From: Stomorhina lunata
Lineage: Eukaryota; Arthropoda; Insecta; Diptera; Rhiniidae
Direction of reading: 5' to 3'
Assembly (NCBI GenBank): GCA_933228675.1
Contig: OW121743.1
Span: 17,007,384-17,071,383, forward strand
Length of the DNA: 64,000 nucleotides
Part shown: positions 48,810-59,947 of the stretch, in pieces
How positions within the stretch are numbered: the stretch's first letter is position 1
How the letters are laid out: the number at the start of each line of letters is the position of its first letter
Position numbers and translations under genes: made by a program
Notes under the pieces: model-generated
The model's database searches: none
What the model saw: only the letters and a program-made list of their open reading frames with translations
Told to the model about the DNA's origin: nothing

Positions 48810-48850
48810 ACAGCTTAGTACCTGGTTGACCGAGCCTTGCTCGGAGCTTT
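48810..48850 (-). repeat. Hairpin terminus of a possible Helitron-like element
   Basis: CCGAGC-CTT-GCTCGG (48830-48844) forms a 6-bp stem. On the minus strand it is followed after 11 bases by CTAAG, resembling the hairpin plus CTRR end of Helitrons. The base after CTAA is G rather than the usual T, so this is weak. The tandem array to its right would be internal to such an element. Confidence 0.25.
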
Positions 48851-48889
48851 ATGATAAACGTTTCGAGGCAAAATTTTCAAGTTTTCATT

Positions 48890-50165
48890 ACAGTTTTGAA
48901 TCATTTTATTCATTTCATCCGATCAACACATGAACAAATGCATAGCTTACAGTTCAATTAATTTTGAATAACTTTTTAAATTGGTCATATCAACTAAGAA
49001 ACCTTCGTCGGTTCATGCGCACCAACTTTGCTAAAGATTATAGAAGGATGTAATGCACAGTTTACGATTTAATTGATTTTGAGTCATTTTCAGCGACGCC
49101 ATCTATAGGAAATTGGTTATATCAAGTGAGAAACCTTCGTCGGCCCATGCGCAACAACTTTGCTAAAGATAGCCTAATCAAATGCACAGTTTACGATTAA
49201 ATTAATTTTAAGAAATTTTGTAGTGGCGCCACCTGTCGGAAATTTATCATACTAACTAGGAAACCTTCGTCGGCTGATGCGTTATAACTTCTCTCATGAT
49301 CATAACATGATCAAATGCACAGTTTACGACTTAATTCACTTTGTGTAATTTCTGTAGCGCCACCTGTCGGAAATTTGTTATAACAACCAAGAAACCTTAA
49401 CCGACTCATGAGCAATAACTTTGCCAGTTTACGATTAAATTAATTTTGAGAAATTTTTAGTGGCGCCACCTGTCGGAAATTTATCATACTAACTTGAAAA
49501 CCTTCGTCGGCTCATGCGTTATGACTTCTCTAATGATCATAGCATGATCAAATGCACAGTTTACGACTTAATTCACTTTGAGTAATTTAAGTAGTGCCAC
49601 CTGTCGGAAATTTGCTATACCAACCAAGAAACCTTTGACGACTCATGAGCAATAACTTTGCCAGTTTACGATTAAATTAATTTTGAGAAATTTAGTGGCG
49701 CCACCTGTCGGAAATTTATCATACTAACTAGGAAACCTTCGTCGGCTCATGCGTTATAACTTCTCTAATGATCATAGCATGATCAAATGCACAGTTTACG
49801 ATTTATTTAATTTTCAGTAATTGTCAGTGGCGCCACCTGTCGGAAATTTGTTATAACAACCAAGAAACCTTTAACGACTCATGAGCAATAACTTTGCCAG
49901 TTTACGATTAAATTAATTTTGAGAAATTTAGTGGAGCCACCTGTCGGAAATTTATCATACTAACTTGGAAACCTTCGTCGGCTCATGCGTTATGACTTCT
50001 CTAATGATCATAGCATGATCAAATGCACAGTTTACGATTTATTTAATTTTCAGTAATTGTCAGTGGCGCCACCTTTCTGAAATTAGCCATACTTCAAACC
50101 TTCGTCGGCTCATGTGCAACAACTTTCCTAAAGATCATAACATGATCAAATGCATAGTTTACTAT
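48890..50165. repeat. Alternating 131/104-bp tandem array, GGCGCCACCTGTCGGAAATT core
   Basis: Ten units anchored on ACCTTCGTCGGC or ACCTTTAACGAC begin near 49001, 49133, 49263, 49394, 49500, 49631, 49734, 49867, 49971 and 50098. The first three steps are 130-132 bp. Then long (about 131) and short (about 104) units alternate, giving a dimeric higher-order repeat of about 235 bp. Long units carry CATGCGTTATAACTTCTC and GATCATAGCATGATCAAATG; short units carry CATGAGCAATAACTTTGCC. Confidence 0.85.
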
Positions 50166-50245
50166 TCTATAAAGGTTTGTCTGTCTGAAAAACACTAATT
50201 TTTTTAAAGTTATAACATTACCAATTTTTTCCCCTTTTTATCCCC

Positions 50246-50288
50246 TTCTTCTTCTTCTTCTTCTGTTATCCTTGACTCCCAGTGGATC
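50246..50288 (-). mobile_element. 43-bp stub of a non-LTR retrotransposon 3' tail with target-site duplication
   Basis: The minus strand reads CCACTGGGAGTCAAGGATAA, then CAGAAG and a GAA run. It is flanked by the perfect 9-bp direct repeat TTTATCCCC (50237-50245 and 50289-50297). The tail matches that at 1261-1308. A tail next to a duplication is what target-primed reverse transcription with extreme 5' truncation leaves. Confidence 0.8.
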
Positions 50289-50297
50289 TTTATCCCC

Positions 50298-51290
50298 TAA
50301 TTTCAAAAAAGCTTCATATGCATATTTGGTACTTCTTTGGACCAATTGAAATCGGTATATTTTATAAAAACGCATTTAACATATTGTTACTATTCATATG
50401 ACTTCATGCGGTGTTAAGTTATCATTTTATCCCTTTTAACCCTTTTCGCCCCCCTCCGAAATCAAAAAAGTACCAAATATGTATTTAATATTTTTTTTTC
50501 ACATCTATTGATTGCAGTACAAAGTTCCTTTCTAACTTTTTCTGTTCAAAAGATAAGAGTAAGTTAACAAAGTACTAAAAAATTAGTTTTACCCTTTTGG
50601 ATATAATTTCCCTTTAATTTCTAAAAATTTTCTATTTTCGGAAGTTTTAGCCAACCATTTTTTTATTGTTCTACAGCCAATATTATTTTTTTACATCGAC
50701 AGCGTGTTATAGCTGTAGGTCTTACCACCGATAGAGTACGCTGTAGTAATTCATAATTTTAATACAAATTATTAGTTACGAGCCCTTGACTGGGGCTCGA
50801 ACCCAGGCAGATTATGATATGTTACTCTTATCTTCAAATTATTTAGTCTAGGGGTTTGTGATATATGTAAGGGCTCGCTAAACAAATGTGACTCGCTTTT
50901 TTGAACTCATCATGAAGTTTGGTTTATAGCCTCTATTAGAAAATTGTTATATTAGGTATTGGAATGCATTTCATAAGAGATACACTAAATTTCCTGCTGT
51001 CTGATATCAGCGCTCGCTATCAGATAATGTCCATAATTTTTTATTAAATCAACATAATTTCACTCGCTTTGAAGCAAAAAGCGACCCACCTTAATGTTTA
51101 TCTCTTTCCATCAATCTTACCTTTAATCATTTTGAGTTTGTACTCAATATTTAAACGTTATCTCTTCTAATATTGAATTCTCTTTTATAAGTTGCAGTCC
51201 CCAAAAAAATTTGGGTGGAATGTGGTTTTTGTCCAAAAAAAAAAAAAAAATCGGTTGTTTATTTATATTCTATAAAAAAATTGACCGGTT
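50298..51290. other. Intronic or upstream DNA of UGT exon B
   Basis: No C-terminal UGT exon. A minus-strand GGTTCGAGCCC at about 50790-50800, matching a pol III B box, lies beside a GAGCCC/GGGCTC hairpin, possibly a tRNA-derived SINE remnant, but no convincing A box was found. Bases 50873-50925 resemble 1015-1065. Two TTATCT words at 51098-51103 and 51158-51163 precede the exon B promoter. Confidence 0.35.
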
Positions 51291-51292
51291 GA

Positions 51293-51328
51293 TTAGTTGT
51301 TGGTCGCGGTAGTGCGTGGAAAGACGTC
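51293..51328 (+). promoter_or_regulatory. Initiator plus DPE core promoter of UGT exon B
   Basis: TTAGTT with A at 51295 acts as initiator, and AGACGTC at 51322-51328 starts at exactly +28. The surrounding bases align with the exon A promoter (ATTGACCGGTTGATTAGTT versus ATTGTCCGGCCTGATCAGT), showing common ancestry. A TATAAAA at 51271 is only 24 bases upstream, closer than usual. The predicted 5' leader is 104 nt. Confidence 0.65.
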
Positions 51329-51398
51329 TTTTTTTGAAGTCGTCTAAAAAAATAATAATTCGTTAATTAAATTTTATTTATACTAAAACTGTTGAATC

Positions 51399-52063
51399 AT
51401 GAATCTGCGCTACGCCTTTATTTTACTGGGATTAGCCTTTTGTTGTGCTCTACCCAGTCAGGCCTCACGCATTTTAGGTGTCTTTCCCTCACCCTCACCT
51501 TCACATTTATTGATCCACTGTGCGGTAGCCGATGCCTTAGCTGAGGCCGGTCATGAGGTGACCGTTCTGGCTACAGTGCCCAATATGTATAAAAAATCGA
51601 AATACAATTATATACAAGTCGAGGGAGCCTTATTTGACAAAAACTTTGCTGCGGGCATGGTCAATAATCCCGCCTCCGTTTATTGGAAATTTAATGAGAT
51701 TGTGACTGGAGTCATTAGAATGGCTAATATCACCTATAATAGCCCGAAAATGCAGGATTTTCTCAACACCCACAAGGCCGGAGATTTTGATGCCCTGATC
51801 TTGGGTTATTTTTTAAATGATTTTATGTTGGGTATGGGAGCTCATTTCCAGTGTCCCATCATATTGTCGTTTATGGTTCAACCGATTTTTTCTCTTAATA
51901 ATTTGATTGGTAACCCCCTGGAGCCCTCATATGTGCCCTCTTTATATATGGGCTATAAACAGCCTATGGATTTCTGTAGTAGAGTTAAGAACTTTTTGGC
52001 TACCGGTTTTGAGAATGTGTTTGTGGGGAAAATAATGCAGAAGAAAATGGAAAAGATGTATGA
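51399..52063 (+). CDS. UGT first exon B: signal peptide and acceptor-binding half of UDP-glycosyltransferase
   Basis: Exactly the same length as exon A, 221 codons plus two bases. The signal peptide is residues 1-22, then SRILGVFPSPSPSHLLIH with His36, LAEAGHEVTV, HKAGDFDALILGY and GYKQPMDF. It ends in a GTAAGT donor (from 52064), and read-through gives an immediate stop. Splicing to 59948 removes 7.88 kb and joins in frame. It differs from exon A at 59 of 222 positions, concentrated in the signal peptide, residues 81-120 and 161-171, while the structural core is kept. That pattern suggests selection for different acceptor binding rather than decay. No stop or frameshift is present. Confidence 0.9.
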
Positions 52064-52118
52064 GTAAGTGTTTAAAATAAAAATATTTCAAATTTCAAAA
52101 ACATATGTTAGTAATGAT

Positions 52119-52460
52119 GTTCGATCAAACCATACGAGTTTGGAGTCATCGAATAGCTGATTGTATGATTGAAATTATTAAATACTAACATATGCCTAAT
52201 CTTGCATAAAGATCAAGAAGTTCGATCAAACCACACGAGTTTGAAGCCAACCGATAGTTAATTATATCATTGAAATTATTTAATACTGTCATATGCTTAA
52301 TCTTGAATAAACATCAAGAAGTTCGATCAAACAGCTCGAGTTCGAAACTAAACAATAGCAAATTATTTGGTAGGAATTATTTCCAACTACAAAATAAGTT
52401 TATCTTGCTTAAACTAGAGTAAAAAGTTCGATCAAACCGCTCGAGTTCGAAACCAGCCAA
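52119..52460 (+). repeat. About 103-bp tandem repeat, four copies, between UGT exons B and C
   Basis: GTTCGATCAAAC followed by CGAGTTTGAA or CGAGTTCGAA occurs at 52119, 52220, 52321 and 52426, with spacings of 101, 101 and 105 bp. Between the cores, CATATGCTTAATCTTGAATA is shared by the first copies. It lies 260-600 bp upstream of the exon C start codon, so it may act on exon C or may be plain repeat. Confidence 0.8.
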
Positions 52461-52718
52461 AAGTGAAATGTTTTATTAAAATCTTAATCTCAAAACTATT
52501 TTCTCACTAGAATTTGCACTTCTAAACTATAAAATTCAATTTAGATAAGATAAATTTGATAATTTTGGCACATGTTAGGTTCTTGCCATTAACAAACTTA
52601 AGATATTAGCAAAAGTTCTTTAAAACAGCCAGAAGTGCTGGCGTTGACGGAAAGTGTATCTATCATTGAAGCTAGTCTGTAAATCGTGCCTATAATCGTA
52701 TAATCATATAAAAAAGAC
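52461..52718 (+). promoter_or_regulatory. Putative proximal upstream region of UGT exon C
   Basis: Two overlapping AGATAA words lie at 52553-52563. The initiator/DPE arrangement of exons A and B was not found. A TCATTG initiator-like word is at about 52662-52667, but no DPE is at +28. Placement of a promoter here is inferred only because exon C begins with its own ATG and signal peptide. Confidence 0.3.
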
Positions 52719-53383
52719 ATGAGGATCCAAATTTCTTCTTTGTTGATAGTCCTAAACTACCTCTGCCAAACACTCACGGAAGCCTCCCGCATTCTCAGTG
52801 TATTTCCTTCGCCCTCAAAATCTCATCTTCTAATACATTGTGCCATAGCCGAAACTCTAGCCGAGGCTGGTCATGATGTAACCGTTATTGCCTCTTTACC
52901 GAATATATATCCGCGAGCTAAATATCGTTATATACATGTGGAGACCACCATGGTTATGTCCAATTTGACTCAAGAAGCCCTGGAAAAGCCCACTCATATC
53001 TACAGAAAACTCAAAGACGTAGTACCTCAATTGCTTCAAACGTCCAATAAGACCCTAAATCAAGTTGAGATGTTGGATTTTTTGAGAACCCACAGAGCGG
53101 GAGACTTTGATGCCCTAATTGTGGGCTATTGTCTGGATGATTTTGTACTGGGTTTGGGTGCACATTTTCAATGCCCCATAATTGTTTCATTTGTGATACG
53201 GCCTATTTTTCCCATACATCGCATGATGGGCAATCCTTTGGAGGTTTCAAATGTGCCCACGCTGTATAGTGGTTTCGGGCAACCAATGGATTTTAAGGAG
53301 AGAGTTCTTAACTTTTTGGCTCATGGCTATGAGCAGTTGGTATTGGATAGATTTATGTTGCGAACAACGGAGGAATATTATAG
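52719..53383 (+). CDS. UGT first exon C: signal peptide and acceptor-binding half of UDP-glycosyltransferase
   Basis: Again 221 codons plus two bases. Hydrophobic residues 5-20 form a signal peptide, then SRILSVFPSPSKSHLLIH with His36, LAEAGHDVTV, HRAGDFDALIVGY, CPIIVSF and GQPMDF. The donor is AG-GTGAGT (intron from 53384), the same phase as A and B. AG plus A makes Arg222 before Tyr223, where A and B give Glu222. It is about 51 percent identical to exon B by hand count, so it split off much earlier than A from B. It is nearest to the shared exon, with a 6.56-kb intron, and may be the ancestral partner. The whole frame is intact. Confidence 0.9.
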
Positions 53384-54440
53384 GTGAGTGAGAAAGAACT
53401 TAGAGATAGACTTATGCTAAGACATAGACTAAAACATGGACTAAGGCATATCCGATATTTCATTTCGGATATCTTACAGACATAGGTAATTTTGGGACTT
53501 TATCTATTAGAATTATTCATCATAAGACTTCAAAATCGATCCTTTATTTAGGGTATCTAAAAGTACTTTATGTGACCTTTGAAATATTGGTTCCATATTG
53601 GAACCACTGCCGGAAATATCTTAATACACATAAATATCAGGAAAATGTCGGTATGAAACCAAAATTTAACATATATTTTGCTAAGCTTTAAAAAAGCTTT
53701 CAAATTGTTGGCAATCGGCCCACAATATATTTAGGGTATAGGGTATTATAGTTTTGGTGTTGCGTGATTGACCGATTAGTGTGAGTACTTTTTTACTTTC
53801 TTGTACTTTTCAAAAATTCTCCATTATCTCCTCTTTTTATCTTTATAAGAAGTCATTGTTCGATAAGGTGGCTTACTTTTGTTATAAAGTTGAAAGCACT
53901 TTTTTTAGAGGTCAATATCACAACCTAGAATTATCCCACCGAGAGAGAGAGAGAGTGAGAAAGAGAGCGTAAGGTTCTAGTTATACGCTCAAACAATTTT
54001 TAACGTTTGTTTGCACTTACCGGCAAAACGGCCATGGAAACTTGCGTGAGCATAATAAAATATACAAGCTTTGAAATAAATAATAGAAAAAAGACAACAA
54101 AAAAATTATAATATGTTTTAAAAACAAATTTGTATTATTAGAAGCGACGGCTCCCTTTAATGTTAGAATTTTGATACTATCAATTGTTATATTTTGATTA
54201 TGACAGTAGCTGCTCAATAAATACACACGCGTCTAGAAACTACTTAACTATAAGTTTGATATCAAAGATGACAAAGCCATTTTGATAATAATGCATCTAT
54301 TTTTACACTTAGTATTAGGAATTACGAATTTTCGAACATGATTGTGAAATTCAAAAAATTGCCTGAAATGTGGTTTTTATCTGTTATTTGTCAACCAATT
54401 ATATCAGATAAAATTTAAAGGCAAAAATTATAAAAATTTT
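53384..54440. other. Start of the intron shared by all UGT transcripts
   Basis: Bases 53405-53450 hold the ACATAGACTAAG-type 12-bp motif that also occurs just before the 3' exon. A GAGAGAGAGAGAG run is at 53941-53960. No exon is seen. Confidence 0.45.
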
Positions 54441-57400
54441 TACTATTTTCGTTATGTTCGAAATTTCGAACATAATTTCGAAGTTTAAGAAATGCATTAA
54501 AATTGTTATTTTATGAATATTTATGCTTAAATAAACCAAAAAGTAATTTTTATCAACATTTTTTTTTAGATTTACAAATTTCGAATATTCGAATATAATT
54601 TCCAAATTGAAAAAAGTGATAAAAATGTATTTTTTAATAATAAAATGTTATTCCAGTTAAAACAAAGCTTAAATAATCAAAATTTTTATCATTTTTTTCA
54701 AGTTCGAATTTTCGAACTTAATTTCGAAATTTCAAAACCGTCTTAAATGTGTTATTTAGTAGTTAAAAATAATTCTAAAAGTATTAAGAAACTAAAATAA
54801 TCATAATTTTAAAAAATTTTAGCAATTTCGAATTTTCGAACTTAATTTTGAAACTGCAAATTGACTTAAATTTAACAAAAAATTGGTTTAACCTGCTTAA
54901 CTTTATTAATTCAAATATTTATCAAAGAATCCTAAGCTATAATAAACATAATTTCTAACATTTTCTGCTTGTTCGAATTTTCGAACATAATTTCGAAATT
55001 GAAAATTAGACGAATTTGTGTTTTGTTACTTCTTTAATTTTATTCCCAAAAATCTTAAGCTAAAATAATCATAATTTTCAACATTTTATGCTAGTTCGAA
55101 TTTTCGAACTAAATTTCGGAACTAAAAAACTGGTATGAATTCGATATTTTATTGCTTTAGTTATATCCCAAAGAATCTAAAGCTAAAATAATCATAAATT
55201 TCTCCATTTTCTGCAAGTTCGAATTTTCGAACTTAATTTCGAAATTGCAAAATCGGTTTAAATTTGTTTAATTTTCGCCATAATTATATTCAAAAGAATA
55301 TTAAGCTTAAATAATCATAATTTTCAACATTTGCTGCAATTTTGAATTTTCGAACTTGATTTCGAATTGTAAATCTTAATTTTAAAATTTCAAAAATAGT
55401 AAAGTATTTTTATTTGAGAGCCATCAATTTCAGAAAGAATATAAAGCTAAACAAATCTCGTTTTTTTTTTTATCAATTTCTGTAAGTTCGAATTTTCGAA
55501 CATAGTTTTGAAACTGCAAAATTTGTTAAAATTTATTTTTTTAATACTAAAACTTTATTCAAAAGAATCTAAAGTCAAAGAAATCATAATTGTTACCATA
55601 TTTTGCAAGTTCGAATTTTCGAACATAATTTCGAAATTGTAATATTGCTTGAAATGTGCCATAATATTATTAATATTGCTTCAGAATGAATAAAAAGCTC
55701 AAATTATCTTTTTTCCAACATTTTTCACAAATTCGAATTTTCGAACTTAATATCGAACTGAAATATACTTTTATGTAATTATATATAATCAAAAGGTATG
55801 TTTTTTATTTTATTGCTATTATTATATTTAAAAAATAATTTTAGTATCATATTTTCAACACTTTCTTCAAGTTCGAATTTTCGAAATAATATGGAATATT
55901 AAAAGTGTTAAAAAAAATTATTTATAATTAACATTAATATTAGATATAAATTAAATTTGAAGTTGCAACAATTTTTTAATTTAAAGTTATAATTGCAAAT
56001 TTTGAAGAAGTTCGAATTTTCGAACTTAATTTCCAAACCGAAATATTGACTTAAATATATAATTTTGTAGACATATTTGGTAAAATATTACACTTAAGAA
56101 AAATTAACGCCAAAATTATCACAAAATATAACTTTTTTTAGTATGTTCGAACTTTCGAACATAATATCGAATTTTAAAATTTGGATAAAAAACGTGATTT
56201 TTATATTTTGTCTGGCCAAATTTCTATTAGGTAGAATTTTTTGTTAAAATAATCTTAATTTTTGAAACTTTTAGTAAGTTCGAATTTTCGAACTAAACTT
56301 TGAAGTGAAAAAATTTACTCAAATGTCTGTTTTTTATATAATTTCTAATAAAAAATAGTAAAAGTAACAATTAAACTTTTAAATTGTCATAATTTTTAAA
56401 CTTTTTGGAAAGTTCGAATTTTCGAACTTAATTTCGAAATTAAAAAATAGATTAAAATATACTTCCTTATAACTATTTATTGCAAAAGCCTATCCCAGGA
56501 TGAATTTAAAGTTAAAATGATTTCATTTTTGAATGTTTTCAGAATGTTTGAATTTTCGAACATAATTTCGAAATTTAAAAATTGAATAAAATGTACTCTT
56601 ATATAATTATATATAATCAAAAACAATATTCGCAATAGTTTGAAGTTCAAATGATAACATTTTTATAATTTTTAGAATATTTGAATTTTCGAACATAATT
56701 TCGAAATCAAAAAATTAAGTAAAACATGGCATTTTTTTCATTTTTTCTTGCAAAAAATTCTTCCGGAGGGAATTTCCAAAGATATAATAAAAAGTAGTAT
56801 AATTTTAAAAGGTTCGAATATTCGAACTTAACTTCGAAACTAAAAAAAATACAAAAATTAACTTTTTTATAATACATTTTAATAAAAATGATGACAAAAA
56901 CAAATAAAAATTTAAATTACTACAGTTTTTGAAAATTTTAAAATGTTCGAATATTCGAACATAATTTCGAAATCAATAAAATAACTTAAATGTTCTTTTT
57001 TATAATTATTTATGATAAAATATTATATCAGGAAGAAATCAAGGTTAAAATTATCACAATTTTGACCATTTTTAGGTTGTTAGAATTTTCGAACTTATAT
57101 AATGATTTAAATTTAACAATTTTTTGTTTACAAATTTTATAAGAAATAAATTTATGTCGAAATTGTAAATTTTTTTTGACATTTTAAGAAGTTCGAATGT
57201 TCGAACATAATTTCGAAACTGTAATATTGACCTAAATTCACCATTTTATAATCATATTCTGGTTAAAAATTATATAATAACGCATTTTTAGTAAAATTGA
57301 CAACAGTTTTGAACATTTTTAGACGATTCAAATTTTCGAACATAATTTCGAAATTGTGAAATTGGAAAAAAGGTGTTTTATTTTAAATTTTTCTGCTAAA

Positions 57401-59380
57401 AGCTGTTATCAGACAGAATTTAATGTTGAGATGGTAACAATATTGAGTCATTTCAAGAAGTTCGAATTTTCGAACATAATTTCGAAATTGTAAAATTCAC
57501 TTAAATGAGTTAAAAATTATATAAAAGCGCATTTTTAGTAGAAATGATCACAGTTTTGAACATTTTTAGGAGTTTGAAATTTTCGAACATAATTTCGAAA
57601 TTGTAAAATTGCTTTAAACGTGTTTTATTTTGAACTTTTCTGGTAAAAGACCAGATCAGACAGAATTTTATCTTAAAATGGCAACAATATTGAGTCATTT
57701 TAAGATGTTCGAATTTTCGAACATGATTTGGAAGTTGTAAAATTCACTTAAATGAGTTAAAAATTATATAAAAGTGCATTTTGCGCAGAAATGATCAAAG
57801 TTTTGAACATTTTTAGAAGTTTTAAATTTTCGAACATAATTTCGAAATTGTGAAGTTGGATAAAATGTGTTTTATTTTAAACTTTTCTGGTAAAAGCTTC
57901 AATTTTATGTTGAAATGGTAACAATATTGAGCCATTTTAAGATGTTCGAATTTTCGAACACAATTTCGAAATTGTAAAATTTACTCAAATGAGTTAAAAA
58001 TTATATTAAAACATATTTTCAGTATAAATGAACACAGTTTTGAACATTTTTAGGTTGATTAAGACAAAATTTAATGTTAAAATGTTAAGAATTTTGAGTC
58101 ATTTTCAGATGTTCGAATTTTCGAACATAGTTTCGAAATTGTAAAATTTACTTTAATAAGTTTAAAATTATAAAAAGCGCATTTTAAGTAAAACTTACCA
58201 CAGTTTTGCACATTTTTAGACGATTTAAATTTTCGAACTTAATTTCGAAATTGTAAAATTTGGTAAAATAAGTTTTGTTTAAAACTTTTCTGGTACAAGG
58301 TACTATAAGACAGAATTTTATGTTAAAATGAGAACAATATTGAGTCATTTTGGGAATTTCGAACACAATTTCGAAATTGTAAAATTTACTCAAATGAGTT
58401 AAAAATTATATTAAAACATATTTTCAGTATAAATGAACACAGTTTTGAACATTTTTAGACGATTGAAATTTTCGAACTTAATTTCGAAATTGTGAAATTG
58501 GGTTAAATGTGTTATATTTTGAACTTTGCAGGTAAAAGCTTTAGTCAGAAAGAATTTTATTTTAAAATGATCACAATTTTGAATCATTTTCAGATGGTCG
58601 AATTTTCGAACATAATTTCGAAATTGTAAAATTCACTTAAATTAATTAATTTTAGTTATCAGAAATAAATTTATGTCGAAATACTAACAATTTTTGACAT
58701 TTTAAGAAGTTCGAACTTTCGAACATAATTTCGAAAATAGAATATTGACCTAAATTTACCATTTTATAATCATATTCTGGTTACAAATTTTATAAAATCG
58801 CATTTTTAGTAGAAATGATGACAGTTTTGAATATAATAAAAAAATAAATTTTCGAACATAATTTCGAAGTTGTGAAATCGGGTAAAATGTATTTTATTTT
58901 AAACTTTTCTGATAAAAGGTTGATTAAGGCAGAATTTAATGTTAAAATGTTAAGAATTTTGAGTCATTTTCAGATGTTCGAATTTTCGAACATAGTTTCG
59001 AAATTGTAAAATTTACTTTAATAAGTTTAAAATTATAAAAAGCGCATTTTAAGTAAAACTTACCACAGTTTTGAACATTTTTAGACGATTTAAATTTTCG
59101 AACTTAATTTCGAAATTGTGAAATTTGGTAAAATAAGTTTTGTTTAAAACTTTTCTGGTACAAGGTACTATAAGACAGAATTTTATGTTAAAATGAGAAC
59201 AATATTGAGTCATTTTGGGAATTTCGAATTTTCGAACATAATTTCGAAATTGTAAAATTCATCTAAATGAGTTTTTAAACAACCATTTTGTTGAAATAAC
59301 ACAAATTCTAAATGATTTGAGTCTATTAGAGACACGAATTTATACATTTTTAACTAGTTCGAATTTCCGAATTGCTGCTT
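54441..59380 (+). repeat. About 125-bp tandem array, TTCGAA palindromes, about 40 diverged units, inside the shared UGT intron
   Basis: Each unit has GTTCGAATTTTCGAAC, arms of 7 bp around TT, followed by ATAATTTCGAAATT, which contains the perfect palindrome AATTTCGAAATT. Example starts are 54971, 55094, 55217, 55486, 55610, 56413, 57462, 57706, 58597 and 58977. The spacer is AT-rich and highly diverged, yet the palindromic pair persists. From about 57190 to 59220 units are more alike, and a multi-unit block around 58060-58390 recurs at 58910-59240. Confidence 0.85.
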
Positions 59381-59947
59381 TATCGTTTGCATTGTATTTT
59401 GGATAGAATATAAGATTGTTTGGGACTATCAATTTATTTTTAAACGCTAACATATCTCAGTTTTGTGTGAATAGAATAATTAATTGTTTTTATATTTTAA
59501 ATGCAAAAAAAAAGTCATAATGATTTAGCAGTTATTTAATTGTTTATTCTATTTCAGAAGTTTTAGACTGATAAGAAATTAAAAGTAATAAAAATAAGTG
59601 TGCCAATAGCTAAAAGAAGATATGAAATTTTGGGTAGAGCTATTTTTAATCGAGATCTTTGTTGTAAAACTGATAAAACCAACAAAATAACCATATAGTT
59701 AATTTTAAAATAAAAATTGACCAAAATATAGGCCAAGACATGGACTAAGGCATGGACAAAGAAATAGATAAGGACATACACAAAGACATACATATACTTA
59801 GGAGTAAACTAAGGTATAACCTAAGATATTAATTGAAAAAGCTTCATTCAATAATAAAGGGATTCTAAAGGTTCGATCTGTTTTTCTTTCTATACTTTTT
59901 TTTTTATCAATATTGTTCTCAAATCTCTAATTTTCTTATCCTTACAG
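59381..59947 (+). other. End of the UGT intron with 12-bp motif, polypyrimidine tract and acceptor
   Basis: GACATGGACTAAGGCATGG and related 12-bp words lie at 59728-59830. A pyrimidine-rich tract follows and ends in CTTATCCTTACAG, the acceptor at 59946-59947 used by all three first exons. Confidence 0.7.

Noticed and set aside
43213..53383. Exons A and B as pseudogene remnants of separate full-length UGT genes
   Set aside because: Both are intact, with consensus in-phase donors and promoters with exact spacing, and no remnants of separate C-terminal exons are visible. Kept only as the alternative to test with RNA.
54441..59380. TTCGAATTTTCGAA as heat-shock elements
   Set aside because: Only two alternating GAA/TTC blocks are correctly phased; heat-shock factor sites normally need three.
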